This document shows positions 41,132-50,615 of a stretch of 64,000 nucleotides of DNA, in pieces (within the stretch, counting starts at the first letter, position 1; each line of letters opens with the position of its first letter). The notes under the pieces were generated by a model, which ran no database searches, was not told the origin of the DNA, and was given only the letters and a program-made list of their open reading frames with translations. This stretch comes from Haloarcula litorea. Its GTDB lineage: Archaea; Halobacteriota; Halobacteria; Halobacteriales; Haloarculaceae. The position numbers were made by a program, and so were the translations under genes. The DNA is taken from contig NZ_CP119779.1 in the NCBI RefSeq assembly GCF_029338195.1, forward strand, positions 558,001 to 622,000, written 5' to 3'.

Positions 41132-41908
41132 TCACTCGACGACCGTCACCTCGTCCCCGACGGCCAGCGTCGCCCCGCGGTCCCGCTCGGGGACGCGAGC
41201 GATCAGCATCAGCGTGAAGTAGTGGTCGAAGGCCTCGGCGTCGGCCCACTCCGGGAACGTCGCCTCGCGCCGCTCTAGGAACCGCTGGCGGAACTCCGGC
41301 GTGGGGTCGCCCGTGTCCGGGTCCCGTTCGGGGACGACACAGCGACCGCAGGGGGTGACGCCCTCGATCCGGACCCCGCCGGCCTCGAAGGCGGGCGCGT
41401 CCTCGCCGACGAACCGGTCCTCCCAGAACGCCGGCACGCCCCCGACCTCGACGTTGGCCCGGAGTCGGCGGCGCGCGCCGTCGACCGTCAGCTCCTCGAA
41501 CCAGCCGGCCAGTTCCGCCACGGTCGCCGTGCTGACCACCGACGGTCCCATCTCGCGGCGGTCGACGTACCCGAGGTCGGTGTCCCGGCGGAGTTCGACC
41601 TCGGCGTCGAACACCTCACCGAACCACTCGGCCGCGGCGGTCCGCCCGGCCTCGGTCCCGAGGGCGAACTGCTCAGTCCCGTGGTCGGGAGCCGCCGCCC
41701 GGAGCGTCCGCTCGCCGGGATCGTAGTCGGTCTCGACGTCGTGGACGCGGGCGGTCCGCTTGCCGTTCACTACGTCGCCGTCGGCGTCGAACAGCGCGAA
41801 CTCCCGGTCGTGGGCGAGCGTCCCGCCGGGGAGGACCCGCGCCCGCTCGCGGTCGACGCCGTCGAGTGCCTTCACGGGGTAGACGGTGAGTCGCTCGACG
41901 TGTGCCAT
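41132..41908 (-). CDS. MOSC-domain protein
   Basis: 258 residues: an N-terminal MOSC beta-barrel (VERLTVYPVKALDGVDRERARV, LAHDREFALFDADGDVVNGKR) and a C-terminal MOSC domain. The latter has RLRANVEVGGVPAFWEDRF, IEGVTPCGRCVVPERDPDTG (the conserved Cys and its surroundings) and GDEVTVVE at the end. MOSC proteins bind molybdenum cofactor and transfer sulfur or reduce N-hydroxylated compounds (mARC/YcbX type). It has its own promoter region, divergent from the APC permease. A MogA-type protein is encoded at 62433. Confidence 0.92.
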   Translation of the reverse strand: MAHVERLTVYPVKALDGVDRERARVLPGGTLAHDREFALFDADGDVVNGKRTARVHDVETDYDPGERTLRAAAPDHGTEQFALGTEAGRTAAAEWFGEVFDAEVELRRDTDLGYVDRREMGPSVVSTATVAELAGWFEELTVDGARRRLRANVEVGGVPAFWEDRFVGEDAPAFEAGGVRIEGVTPCGRCVVPERDPDTGDPTPEFRQRFLERREATFPEWADAEAFDHYFTLMLIARVPERDRGATLAVGDEVTVVE

Positions 41909-42155
41909 ACGTGGTGCCAGCGGCCCCGCGAGCAAAGCCGTTCTCCCTCGGGACGGGCCGGCGGCTGCCGAACCGACGGGACAGGGGGACCCGATGCCGA
42001 CGTGGTGAGCGGTCCGTCGGGCCGGCTTGCATCTTCAGGCAGCCCTTTCCTACGGTGGCGAAAACTGGGGTGATACCCCTTCAGCGGCGGGCAGTGGCCC
42101 CGAGTCCGATGGCGACAAGGTTACGTGTCGGGTGGTCGAACGCGGTTGCAGACAG

Positions 42156-44474
42156 ATGGTAGAACACACGCGCACCCTCGACTTCAAGATCGCGTTCGCG
42201 ATCGGCCTCGGCACGATGATCGCGGCCGGGATCTTCTCGCTGTCGGGGACTGCCGTCAACCAGATCGGGTCCAGCGCGGTCATCGCGTTCGTCATCGCCG
42301 CGCTGGTCGCGGGGGTGACGGCGGCGGCATACTCCGAGTTCGCCTCGATCTACTCGGAGAACGGTGGCGGCTACCTCTTCTGTTCCCAGACCTTCGAGGA
42401 CCGCGACCTGCTGACCTACGGCATCGGGATGTCGCTGTTCCTGGGCTACACCGGGACGACGGCGTTCTATCTCGCGACGATGGACGAGTGGATGTTCAAG
42501 TTCGTCCTCCCCGAGTGGCTGCACTTCCTGCCCCACGGGACGACGGGCGTGATCGCGGCGCTCCTGCTGGGTCTGCTCAACGCACAGGGGACCGAGGAGT
42601 CCGGCGGCTTCCAGCTGCTGGTCACCGGGGCGAAGGTGGCCGTCCTGTTCGGGTTCATCGGCGGGGCGGTCTCGTTCGCGGGGCCGGCACAGGCGACCGG
42701 CGAGTTCGCGACGAGCTTCCAGGGCGGCCCCATCGAGATCCTGAGCATCTCCGCGCTCGCGTTCATCACGTTCTTCGGCTTCTCGGCCATCGCGGCCAGC
42801 GCCGGCGAGATCATCGAGCCACAGAAGACGGTCCCGAAGGCCATCGCCGCGAGTATGATCACCGTCACGATCCTCTACACGCTGGTCATCATCGCGATGG
42901 TGAACGTGCCGGCGGCCGAGGCGGACCTGCTCACCCAGGGCGAGACGGCGATGGGCGAGGTCGCGGCGGTGTTCCTCGGCCCCATCGGCCGGTCGCTGAT
43001 CGTCGCCGGGGCCATCTTCTCGATGGTCTCGGCCTCGAACGCCTCGATCCTCGCCGCCAGCAGCATCGGGTCGCTGATGGGCCGACAGGGGCAGGCCCCG
43101 CGGCGCTTCTCGCGCATCCACCCCGACTACGGGACGCCGTTCTGGAGCGTCCTCACCGCGACCGGGACGATAATGGTGCTCATCGTCGTGTTCATTATGC
43201 TGTTCCCGGCGGAGGGCGGCCTCCTGCCCATCCTCGGCCTCGGCCTGAGCGCGCTGACCGGGTTCGCGACGCTGAACCTCCTGCTGCCGCTCGCGGTGGT
43301 CAACGTCGCGCTCATCTACTCCCGGCGGAAGTTCCCCGACATCGAGCGGGGGTTCTCGGTCCCCGGCGTGCCGGTCGTCCCCGTCATCGGGGTGCTCGCG
43401 AACATCGGCCTCATCTACAACCTCCCGCCCCGCGGGGTCGCCTCGGGGCTCGCGCTGACGGCAGCGATGATCGTCGTGTACCTCGCGTGGGGCGGTGCCC
43501 CGGAGACGGAGGACCTGCTGCGGGAGGTCGTCCCCGAGTCGGCCGCCACGCCCAACGGCGGCGAGGACGTCGACGAGGAGTCGGTCTACCGGGTGCTGGT
43601 CCCCGTCGCGCGCCCCGACCGGGCGCTGCGCTACCTCAAGCTCGCGGGCGCGATCGCGTCGGCCTCGGAACGGCGGCCCGTCGTCCACGTGCTGAACGTC
43701 ACGCAGGTCCCCGACCAGACGCCGTGGGAGACGGTCCAGGACACCGCGCAGGCCCGCACCGAGCGCATCCAGGAGGAGCTAGAGGGTGCCGACGTCGACG
43801 TCGACTACACGGTCGAGGGCCACACCTGCCGGGACGTGGCCTTCGACATCGTCCAGTCGGCCCGCGACGACGACGCCGACCTCGTCCTGATGGGGTACCC
43901 GACCCAGCACCGTGACGTGACCGAGACGGTCGAACGCGAGGCCCCCTGTCCGGTGTTCTTCGCCGGCCAGTCCGTCTCCGCGGCGGACCTCGACGTCATC
44001 AACATCGGTGCCGGCGGCGGCCCCCACCACAAGGACGTGTTGCCGCTCGTGAACGCGCTCGGCCAGCAGGGCAGCGAGGTCCACCTCATCAACGTCACCT
44101 CCGGCGAGGAGGGGACCGACGAGACGCCCGGCCCGACGCTTGACGCGCTGGAGGGGGTCGAGACGACGCAGGTCCACAACGTCGCCGCCGAGTCCGTCGC
44201 CGAGGGACTCGTCACGACGGCCGCGGAGAACGGCGGCGTGCTCGTCCTGGGGGCCTCCCGCGACCGCTGGCTCCGCCAGGCGCTGTTCGGCAGTACGCCC
44301 GATCAGGTCATCCAGCTGGCCGAAGAGAGCGACGTGCCGGTGCTGGTCTACGCCAGCGAGACCGGCGTCTCCGGCCGGCTGAGCGAGCGGCTGTTCCCGA
44401 TCGTCCGCTACGTCAGAAAGCGGTTCCCGCGCCGCGGTTCGACCGGCGGCGGGAGCCCCGAGCGGAACCTCTAG
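42156..44474 (+). CDS. APC-superfamily amino-acid permease fused to two UspA domains
   Basis: 772 residues. Residues 1-475 form about twelve membrane helices of an amino-acid transporter (FKIAFAIGLGTMIAAGIFSL with the GxGxxxxxG substrate loop, AFITFFGFSAIAASAGEI). The rest is cytoplasmic, with two universal-stress-protein domains: YRVLVPVARPDRALRYLKL to DLVLMGYPTQHR, and a second half ending VLVLGASRDRWLRQALFG (the G-x-S/R nucleotide loop). The substrate is unknown; the Usp part may bind ATP and gate transport. It is convergent with the cyclophilin gene, overlapping by 4 bases. Confidence 0.92.
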   Translation: MVEHTRTLDFKIAFAIGLGTMIAAGIFSLSGTAVNQIGSSAVIAFVIAALVAGVTAAAYSEFASIYSENGGGYLFCSQTFEDRDLLTYGIGMSLFLGYTGTTAFYLATMDEWMFKFVLPEWLHFLPHGTTGVIAALLLGLLNAQGTEESGGFQLLVTGAKVAVLFGFIGGAVSFAGPAQATGEFATSFQGGPIEILSISALAFITFFGFSAIAASAGEIIEPQKTVPKAIAASMITVTILYTLVIIAMVNVPAAEADLLTQGETAMGEVAAVFLGPIGRSLIVAGAIFSMVSASNASILAASSIGSLMGRQGQAPRRFSRIHPDYGTPFWSVLTATGTIMVLIVVFIMLFPAEGGLLPILGLGLSALTGFATLNLLLPLAVVNVALIYSRRKFPDIERGFSVPGVPVVPVIGVLANIGLIYNLPPRGVASGLALTAAMIVVYLAWGGAPETEDLLREVVPESAATPNGGEDVDEESVYRVLVPVARPDRALRYLKLAGAIASASERRPVVHVLNVTQVPDQTPWETVQDTAQARTERIQEELEGADVDVDYTVEGHTCRDVAFDIVQSARDDDADLVLMGYPTQHRDVTETVEREAPCPVFFAGQSVSAADLDVINIGAGGGPHHKDVLPLVNALGQQGSEVHLINVTSGEEGTDETPGPTLDALEGVETTQVHNVAAESVAEGLVTTAAENGGVLVLGASRDRWLRQALFGSTPDQVIQLAEESDVPVLVYASETGVSGRLSERLFPIVRYVRKRFPRRGSTGGGSPERNL

Positions 44475-45019
44475 CGGTTGATCTCGACGGACTCGAGCAC
44501 GATGTCGCTCGTCGGAGCGTCGTTCCGGTCCGTCGCCGCGTCGCCGATGGCCTCGACGACGTCCATCCCGTCGATCACCTCGCCGAAGACGGCGTGGTCG
44601 CCGTCGAGGTGGGGCTGGGCCGCCAGCGTGATGAAGAACTGCGAGCCGTTGGTGTTCGGGCCGCGGTTGGCCATACTGACGATCCCGGCGGAGTCGTGGC
44701 TCAGATCGTCGTGGAACTCGTCGTCGAACGTGTAGCCCGGCCCGCCCCGACCGGTGCCGGTCGGGTCGCCCATCTGGATCATGAAGTCCTCGATGATCCG
44801 GTGGATCTCGATGTCGGTGTACAGCGGGTCGATGCGCTTCTCGCCGGAGTCGGGGTCCTCCCAGGCACCCGTGCCGGGGCCGACCTCGGTGCCCTCGTAG
44901 TCGTTCGCGCCCTCGGCCAGCCCGACGAAGTTCTCGACGGTGGTCGGGACCTTCTCGTCGAACAGGTCGATCTCGATGTCGCCCTCTGTCGTGTGCAGCG
45001 TCGCGGTCAGGTCGCTCAT
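44471..45019 (-). CDS. Cyclophilin-type peptidyl-prolyl isomerase
   Basis: 182 residues, cytoplasmic, catalysing proline isomerisation. The cyclophilin core is seen in GDIEIDLFDEKVPTTVENFV, IEIHRIIEDFMIQMGDPTGTGRGGPG (catalytic Arg in HRI), DSAGIVSMANRGPNTNGSQFFIT and HAVFGEVIDGMDVVEAI. A 20-residue acidic insert (EVGPGTGAWEDPDSGEKRID) follows the first helix, as in other haloarchaeal members. It is downstream of an alpha/beta hydrolase gene on the same strand, 38 nt apart. Confidence 0.95.
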   Translation of the reverse strand: MSDLTATLHTTEGDIEIDLFDEKVPTTVENFVGLAEGANDYEGTEVGPGTGAWEDPDSGEKRIDPLYTDIEIHRIIEDFMIQMGDPTGTGRGGPGYTFDDEFHDDLSHDSAGIVSMANRGPNTNGSQFFITLAAQPHLDGDHAVFGEVIDGMDVVEAIGDAATDRNDAPTSDIVLESVEINR

Positions 45020-45057
45020 AGCCGTCCCGACGGCACGGGCGGGGAAAAGCCTGCCCA

Positions 45058-45984
45058 CTACCGGTCGAGGTGCGAGCGCAGCAGGTCGGTCACCCGCTCG
45101 GGCGCGTCGAACTGCACCCAGTGGCTCGCGTCCGGCAGTCGCTCGACCCGGCAGTCCGGGACCCACCGCGTCAGCCCCTCCGTCAGCGAGGGGTCGAGCA
45201 TCCCGTCCTGCTCCCCCCAGACGAGCAGGGTGGGTGCCGCGACCCGCGCGTCGCCGACGCCGCCCTGTGTCAGCGTCAGTCTCGCGTTCCGGCGGAACGC
45301 GGCCCGGTAGTAGTTCACCGCCGCTGTCAGCGCGCCCGGGCGGTCGAGGGCGCGCTTGTAGCGCTCGACGTCCGCCGCGGAGAAGGCGTCGGGCCGCACC
45401 GGCTGTTCGCGGAACAGCCGCTCGAGGGCCGCGTAGTCGTCCCGGCAGATGGCCCACTCCGGGAGCCGCGGGAGCTGGAAGGCACCGACGTACCACGACC
45501 TGACGAGCTGCGAGAACGACGAGCGCAGCGCCCGCTCGTAGGCCGAGGGGTGGGGCGCGTTCAGGACGGCCAGCCGGTCGACCACCTCGGGGCGGTCGAT
45601 CGCCGTCTGCCACGCGACGAGACCGCCCCAGTCGTGGCCGACGACGTGGGCCGACGCGCGGCCGGCGGCGTCGACGAGGCCGGCCACGTCGGCGACCAGT
45701 TCCTCGACGCGGTAGGCCGACACGCCCGCGGGCTTCGCCGAGCGGTTGTAGCCGCGGAGGTCCGGCGCGACGACGCGGTAGCCGGCCTCGGCCAGCGCCG
45801 GTATCTGTCGGTGCCAGGAGTACCAGAACTCCGGGAAGCCGTGGAGCAGGAGGACGAGGTCGCCGTCGGTGGGGCCGGCGGTGACGGCGTGGAGGTCGAC
45901 GCCGTTGGTCGCGACGGTCTCGTGGGTCCAGACCGCGTCCTCGTCGGCGACGGTCGGGTCGGCGGCCACCCCGGTCTCTGTCAT
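45058..45984 (-). CDS. Alpha/beta hydrolase, epoxide hydrolase-like
   Basis: 308 residues. The oxyanion motif is VLLLHGFPEFWYSWHRQ, the nucleophile lies in HVVGHDWGGLVAW (Asp in HDWGG), and the late His in DASHWVQFDAPE. The Asp nucleophile and lid helices with Tyr residues (FRREQPV region, NYYRAAFRRN) fit epoxide hydrolases or haloalkane dehalogenases and not Ser esterases. The natural substrate is unknown. The ATG beginning MTETGVAAD is preferred over upstream Arg-rich sequence. Confidence 0.9.
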   Translation of the reverse strand: MTETGVAADPTVADEDAVWTHETVATNGVDLHAVTAGPTDGDLVLLLHGFPEFWYSWHRQIPALAEAGYRVVAPDLRGYNRSAKPAGVSAYRVEELVADVAGLVDAAGRASAHVVGHDWGGLVAWQTAIDRPEVVDRLAVLNAPHPSAYERALRSSFSQLVRSWYVGAFQLPRLPEWAICRDDYAALERLFREQPVRPDAFSAADVERYKRALDRPGALTAAVNYYRAAFRRNARLTLTQGGVGDARVAAPTLLVWGEQDGMLDPSLTEGLTRWVPDCRVERLPDASHWVQFDAPERVTDLLRSHLDR

Positions 45985-46069
45985 ACCCGAGCCTCGGGGG
46001 CAGACGCGCAAGTGTGTTCGGGAGCCGGCGGGCGACACCTACTTGTCCGCGGCCGGGGACGGAGGGAGT

Positions 46070-46609
46070 ATGACTGACCGGCCACGGGGCATCCTCTCGC
46101 CGGCGGACCGGGCGTACCTCCGCGGCGAGGCCGACCACGGGAGCGAGCAGGCGGAGTACGACGCGCGCTACCGCATCCGCGAGCGGGTCCACCACGCGAT
46201 GCTGGACTTCGCGCTGCTGTTCGAGCGGCTGGCCGACGCCGACCGCCGGCAGGTGTTCGCCCCCGACGACGCCGAGCGCGACGCGTTCACGGAGGGGGTC
46301 GTCAACGCTGTCGCGTTCTGTTACCTCGGGCTGGCCGACTTCGACGGGTCCCGCGAGGCGCTGTTCGAGGAGGGGATCCGGCGGGCGGTCCAGCGGGAAC
46401 ACGGCGGCGACGGGGTCTGCACCGTCCGCATCGGCGTCGACCGGCCGACGCCGGCCCGCCTCAGGCGGATCGTCGAGGCCGTCGAGGCCGGCGCGTACCA
46501 CGAGCTCGACGAGAGCGACCTGCGGGCGCTGGCGTGTTTCCTCCACCGGGGCGAGCGCGCCCCTGAGGACGTGCTCGACCGGCTGAAGGCCGCGCTGGAG
46601 GAGACCTGA
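46070..46609 (+). CDS. Conserved haloarchaeal helical protein, unknown function
   Basis: 179 residues, mostly helical. It begins with a conserved-looking RGILSPADRAYLRGEADHGS, followed by YDARYRIRERVHHAMLDFALLFERL. The C-terminal part (RIVEAVEAGAYHELDESDLRAL, RAPEDVLDRLKAALEET) is also helical. Proteins starting ILSPADRAYLRGE recur in haloarchaea but have no assigned role that I know. Its stop touches the stop of the convergent protease gene with no gap. Confidence 0.72.
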   Translation: MTDRPRGILSPADRAYLRGEADHGSEQAEYDARYRIRERVHHAMLDFALLFERLADADRRQVFAPDDAERDAFTEGVVNAVAFCYLGLADFDGSREALFEEGIRRAVQREHGGDGVCTVRIGVDRPTPARLRRIVEAVEAGAYHELDESDLRALACFLHRGERAPEDVLDRLKAALEET

Positions 46610-47692
46610 CTACCGCGGTGGCGGGCCGCGCCGACCCTTCCGGCCGCCTCGACCGTGGTCCCGCCGGCCGCCTCGACCGTGGTGACCCTTCCGCCGGTGC
46701 CCGCCCCCGCGGCCACGCCGCCGGTCGCGGCCGCGTGGACGGGACCCGGGGACCGGGCGCTCGCCGAGCGTGAGCGTCACCGTGGTCTCCCGGCCGTCCC
46801 GGCGGACGGTGAGTTCGGCGGTGTCGCCGGGACTGGCCTCGGTCAGGAGGTAGCTCGTCAGCTCCTCGGTCGAGCGCACCGACCGGTCGTCGACGGCGAC
46901 GATGACGTCGCCTCCGGTGGGGACCTCCCGGCCGCGCACACGGACGACCCGGTCGCAGCCACGGAGCGTCCCCGCGGCGTCCTCGCCGACGTCGACGACG
47001 AGCACGCCCGTCGTGTCGTCGAGTCGGTTGGCCTCGGCGACGGTCGGGGAGACGTCGACGGTCCTGACGTTGAGGTAGGCCGGCCGGAACACGCCGTCCT
47101 CGATGAGCGCGGGCACGACCCGCGAGAGGATGACCGGCGCGATGGCGAACCCGATGTTGTCCCCGCCCTTCGCGCGGTTGACGCCGACGACGGTGCCGTC
47201 GAGGGTCAGCAGCGGCCCGCCGCTGTTGCCGGGGTTGACCGCCGCGTCGGTCTGGATCGTCTCGGGGATCGTAAAGCCCGTCCCGGTCGGGTTCGAGCGG
47301 TTCGTCCCGCTGACGTAACCGACGGTGATGGTGCCGTCCAGTCCCATCGGGTTCCCGATGGCCACGACGCGCTCACCGGGCTCGGGGTTGGCCTCGGCGA
47401 CCGGGAGGGGGTCGGCGTCCTCGGGCAGGTCCTCGACGGCGACGACGGCGAGGTCGGTGTAGGGGTCGGTCCCGACCACCTCGCCAGTGAGCCACGTCCC
47501 GTCGTGGAGGCGCAGTTCGACGTACTCCTGCTCGCCGACGACGTGCTCGTTGGTGACGACGTGGTGGTCGTCGTAGACGAACCCAGACCCGGCACCGCGT
47601 CCGGGACCGCGGCCGTCGTCGGTGACGTAGACCGAGACGACCGACGGGATCGTTCCCTCGTACAGTTCTCTGATGGTGGTGTCTTCTGACAT
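46610..47692 (-). CDS. HtrA/DegP-like serine protease with basic C-terminal tail
   Basis: 360 residues. The trypsin-like triad is His50 (VVTNEHVV), Asp80 (DPYTDLAVV) and Ser157 (VNPGNSGGPLL), followed by a PDZ domain (about 225-312; GDVIVAVDDRSVRSTEELTSYL). No signal peptide or membrane segment precedes the protease domain, so it is probably cytoplasmic or exported by an unknown route. The last 44 residues are almost only Arg, Gly, His and Lys (RRGRGGGHRRKGHHGRGGRR), very unusual in an acidic halophile proteome and suggestive of nucleic-acid or polyanion binding. Confidence 0.9.
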   Translation of the reverse strand: MSEDTTIRELYEGTIPSVVSVYVTDDGRGPGRGAGSGFVYDDHHVVTNEHVVGEQEYVELRLHDGTWLTGEVVGTDPYTDLAVVAVEDLPEDADPLPVAEANPEPGERVVAIGNPMGLDGTITVGYVSGTNRSNPTGTGFTIPETIQTDAAVNPGNSGGPLLTLDGTVVGVNRAKGGDNIGFAIAPVILSRVVPALIEDGVFRPAYLNVRTVDVSPTVAEANRLDDTTGVLVVDVGEDAAGTLRGCDRVVRVRGREVPTGGDVIVAVDDRSVRSTEELTSYLLTEASPGDTAELTVRRDGRETTVTLTLGERPVPGSRPRGRDRRRGRGGGHRRKGHHGRGGRRDHGRGGRKGRRGPPPR

Positions 47693-47819
47693 CTGTGGGT
47701 GGACTGCGCGACCGGGGCACCGCCCCGGGGCAGACTAACCCGTGGTAAGGGGTGACAGTATTTGACTGTTTTGCCGTATCGGACTAACTTCCGTTTTTTC
47801 TATCCTGTAATGGCTTCCC

Positions 47820-48416
47820 TCACTCCCGGAGGAGCCGGAAGCCGATGTCTCGGCCGTGATCCCGGCTGAGGTCGATCCACAGCCGCGCGAGGGCTTCCAG
47901 GCGCGTGGCGGCCCCGAGGGCCCCGGCCTCGACGGGGTCGAAGCCGAGGTCGCCGGCCAGCGTCGCGACGGTCTCGCGGGCCGCCCGGTTGTCGCCAGCG
48001 ACGAACATCGTCGCCCGCTCGCCGCCGATCTCGGGGTCGGTCATCCGGTTCGCGCCGATGGTGTTGAACGCCTTGACTACCCGCGCCTCGGGGGCGGCGT
48101 CGGCGACGCGGGCGGCCAGCGACCGCTCGGCCGTCGCCTCGGGGTACTCGTTGGTGGCGTCGACCAGCGGCTTCGCCGCGAGGTGGGTGGCGAGGTCGGC
48201 CGCGACCGAGGGCGCGGCGCTGCCCGGCACCGCGAGGACGACGGCCTCGCCGCGCTCGGCGGCCTCACCCCGCGGCAGGACGTCGATCGCGTCGCCGATA
48301 CCCCCTCCGGACTCCGCGGGCGTTCGCGAGCCCAGGACGACCGCGTGACCGGCCGCGTCGAACCCGCGGGCGAGCGCCGTGCCGACGCTGCCGGTGCCGA
48401 TGATCCCGATTCGCAT
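47820..48416 (-). CDS. NADPH-dependent F420 reductase-like oxidoreductase
   Basis: 198 residues: RIGIIGTGSVGTALARGFDAAG (NADP-binding loop), VVLGSRTP, AVVLAVPGSAAPSVAADLA, LVDATNEYP and VVKAFNTIGANRM. The pattern matches the F420H2:NADP oxidoreductase (Fno/Npd) family at its usual size of about 200 residues. Transfer of hydride between NADPH and F420 is likely, but the shorter non-F420 relatives (YqcI/Npd-like) cannot be excluded. CofC for F420 synthesis is encoded in the same window. Confidence 0.82.
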   Translation of the reverse strand: MRIGIIGTGSVGTALARGFDAAGHAVVLGSRTPAESGGGIGDAIDVLPRGEAAERGEAVVLAVPGSAAPSVAADLATHLAAKPLVDATNEYPEATAERSLAARVADAAPEARVVKAFNTIGANRMTDPEIGGERATMFVAGDNRAARETVATLAGDLGFDPVEAGALGAATRLEALARLWIDLSRDHGRDIGFRLLRE

Positions 48417-48525
48417 ACCCGGAGTACGTGTCGGTGGACCAAAACGTTCGTGGCGGGTCCGTTCGGTCGGTGCCCCTCGCCGCCGCGGCGGTGGCTTTAT
48501 GCGGCGGTCAGTCCCACCGTCGCGT

Positions 48526-49494
48526 ATGCAAGTCGGAGTCCTGACCGTCCCGCTGGGCGGCGAACCGCTCGCGGACGCCCTCGCCTACCTCGACGACCTC
48601 GGGGTCGGCGCGGTCGAACTGGGCTGTGGTGGCTTCCCAGGCGACGACCACCTCCCCCGGGACGAGTACCTCGACGACGAAGACGCACAGGCCGAGCTCC
48701 GGGACCTGCTCGACGACCACGGGCTGACCGTGAGCGCGCTGGCGACGCACAACAACCCGCTCCACCCCGACGACGAGCGGGCCGACGAGGCCGACACCGA
48801 GCTCCGGGAGGCGATCCGGCTGGCCGACCAGCTGGGCGTCGACGCCGTCACCTGCTTCTCGGGCCTGCCGGCGGGCGGCCCCGACGACGAGGTACCGAAC
48901 TGGATCACCGCGCCGTGGCCCACCGAACACGCCGACGCCCACGAGTACCAGTGGGGCGTCGCCGAGGAGTACTGGTCGGACCTGGCCGACCACGCCGCCG
49001 ACCACGGCGTCGACGTCGCCATCGAGATGCACCCCAACATGCTCGTCTACGAGCCCCGGGGGATGCTGGAACTGCGCGAGCGCACCAACGACCGCATCGG
49101 GGCGAACTTCGACCCCTCGCACCTGTACTGGCAGGGCATCGACGTCACCGAGGCCATCCGCCTGCTGGGCGAGCACGACGCCATCCACCACGTCCACGCC
49201 AAGGACACGAAGGTCTACGACGCCAACGCCAGCGAGAAGGGCGTGCTGGACACCACTCCCTACACCGAGGAGGCGGACCGCTCGTGGCTGTTCCGCTCGA
49301 TCGGCTACGGCCACGGCGAGGCCCACTGGAAGGACGTCGTCTCGACCCTGCGGATGGTCGGCTACGACGGTGCCCTCTCCATCGAACACGAGGACTCCCT
49401 GACCAGCGCCCGCGAGGGCCTGGAGAAGGCCGTCGACGTGCTGGACCGCGCCGTCTTCGAGACGCAACCGGGCGAGGCATACTGGGCTGAGTGA
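48526..49494 (+). CDS. Sugar phosphate isomerase/epimerase (AP endonuclease-2 TIM barrel)
   Basis: 322 residues of IolE/xylose-isomerase-like TIM barrel. QVGVLTVPLGGEPLADALAYL starts strand 1, then VGAVELGCGGFP, LTVSALATHNNPLHPD, VDVAIEMHPNMLVYEP (metal Glu), IGANFDPSHLYWQG (Asp/His), IHHVHAKDTKVYD (His) and GALSIEHEDSL (last Glu). The metal site is complete. The following gene, two bases after its stop, is a Gfo/Idh/MocA oxidoreductase, a pairing typical of inositol or rare-sugar catabolism. The sugar is unknown. Confidence 0.9.
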   Translation: MQVGVLTVPLGGEPLADALAYLDDLGVGAVELGCGGFPGDDHLPRDEYLDDEDAQAELRDLLDDHGLTVSALATHNNPLHPDDERADEADTELREAIRLADQLGVDAVTCFSGLPAGGPDDEVPNWITAPWPTEHADAHEYQWGVAEEYWSDLADHAADHGVDVAIEMHPNMLVYEPRGMLELRERTNDRIGANFDPSHLYWQGIDVTEAIRLLGEHDAIHHVHAKDTKVYDANASEKGVLDTTPYTEEADRSWLFRSIGYGHGEAHWKDVVSTLRMVGYDGALSIEHEDSLTSAREGLEKAVDVLDRAVFETQPGEAYWAE

Positions 49495-49496
49495 CG

Positions 49497-50603
49497 ATGA
49501 CGGACGAACCACTCGACATCGGCGTTCTGGGGTACCGCTTCATGGGCAAGGCCCACGCAAACGCCTTCGCGCGGCTCCCGATGTTCTTCGCGGACGCGCC
49601 CGACCTCAACCGCGCGGTGCTGGTCGGCCGCGACGAGGCGGCGCTGGCCGACGCCGCCGACGAACTGGGCTTCGCTCGCACGGCGACCGACTGGGAATCC
49701 GTGGTCGACGAGGTGGACGTCTTCTACAACCTCGGGCCGAACCACGTCCACGCCGAGCCCTCGATCGCGGCGCTCGAAGCGGGGACGCCGGTCTTCTGCG
49801 AGAAGCCGCTCGCGCCGGGGCTGGACGACGCCGCGGCGATGGCCGAGGCGGCCGCCGACGCCGACGTGCCGGCCGGCATCGCGTTCAACTACCGGTTCAT
49901 CCCGGCGATCCAGTACGCGAAGAACCTGATCGAGGCCGGCGAGCTGGGCGAGCTCCGCCACTTCCGGGGCCGGTACCTCCAGGACTGGCTGGTCGACCCC
50001 GAAGCCCCGTGGTCCTGGCGCAACGACGAGGAGCTGGCCGGCAGCGGCGCGCTGGGCGACCTCGGTGCCCACACCGTCGACCTCGCGCGGTTCCTCGTCG
50101 GCGACGTGGCGGCGGTCAGCGGCCACCTGCGGACCTTCGTCGACGAGCGGCCCGTCGACGGGGAAGACGAGACCCGCCCGGTCACCGTCGACGACGCCTA
50201 CTCCGCGCAGGTCGCCTTCGAGGACGGCACGATGGGCACGCTGGAAGCGTCCCGGTTCGCCAACGGCCGGAAGAACGACCACACCATCGAGATCGAGGGC
50301 TCGAAGGGGAGCCTGAAGTTCTCGCTGGAGCGGCTGAACGAGCTGGAGGTCCTGCGCGAGGACTCGCGGGGCTACGAGACGGTCCTGGTGACCGACGAGT
50401 CGGACCCGTACATCGACCACTGGTGGCCGCCGGGGCACGTCATCGGCTGGGAGCACACGTTCGTCCACGAGAACTACGAGTTCCTCTCGGCGGTCGCGGA
50501 GGGCGGGGACTACGAGCCGAGCTTCGCCGACGGCCTGGCCGTCCAGCGGGTGCTCGACGCCGTCGAGCGCAGCGACGACGAGCGGGCGTGGATCGAGGTC
50601 TGA
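49497..50603 (+). CDS. Gfo/Idh/MocA-family oxidoreductase
   Basis: 368 residues: an N-terminal NAD(P)-binding domain (LDIGVLGYRFMGKAHANAFARLP) with the family EKPLAPGLDDAAAM (catalytic Lys in EKP). The C-terminal substrate domain has GIAFNYRFIPAIQYAKNLIEAG, SWRNDEELAGSGALGDLGAHTVDLARFL (GDLGxHxxD) and GTLEASRFANG. The ATG begins MTDEPLDIG; a GTG two codons earlier overlaps the previous stop. It probably oxidises the sugar produced by the upstream isomerase, with which it forms a two-gene operon. Confidence 0.92.
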   Translation: MTDEPLDIGVLGYRFMGKAHANAFARLPMFFADAPDLNRAVLVGRDEAALADAADELGFARTATDWESVVDEVDVFYNLGPNHVHAEPSIAALEAGTPVFCEKPLAPGLDDAAAMAEAAADADVPAGIAFNYRFIPAIQYAKNLIEAGELGELRHFRGRYLQDWLVDPEAPWSWRNDEELAGSGALGDLGAHTVDLARFLVGDVAAVSGHLRTFVDERPVDGEDETRPVTVDDAYSAQVAFEDGTMGTLEASRFANGRKNDHTIEIEGSKGSLKFSLERLNELEVLREDSRGYETVLVTDESDPYIDHWWPPGHVIGWEHTFVHENYEFLSAVAEGGDYEPSFADGLAVQRVLDAVERSDDERAWIEV

Positions 50604-50615
50604 CCCACGACCGTA

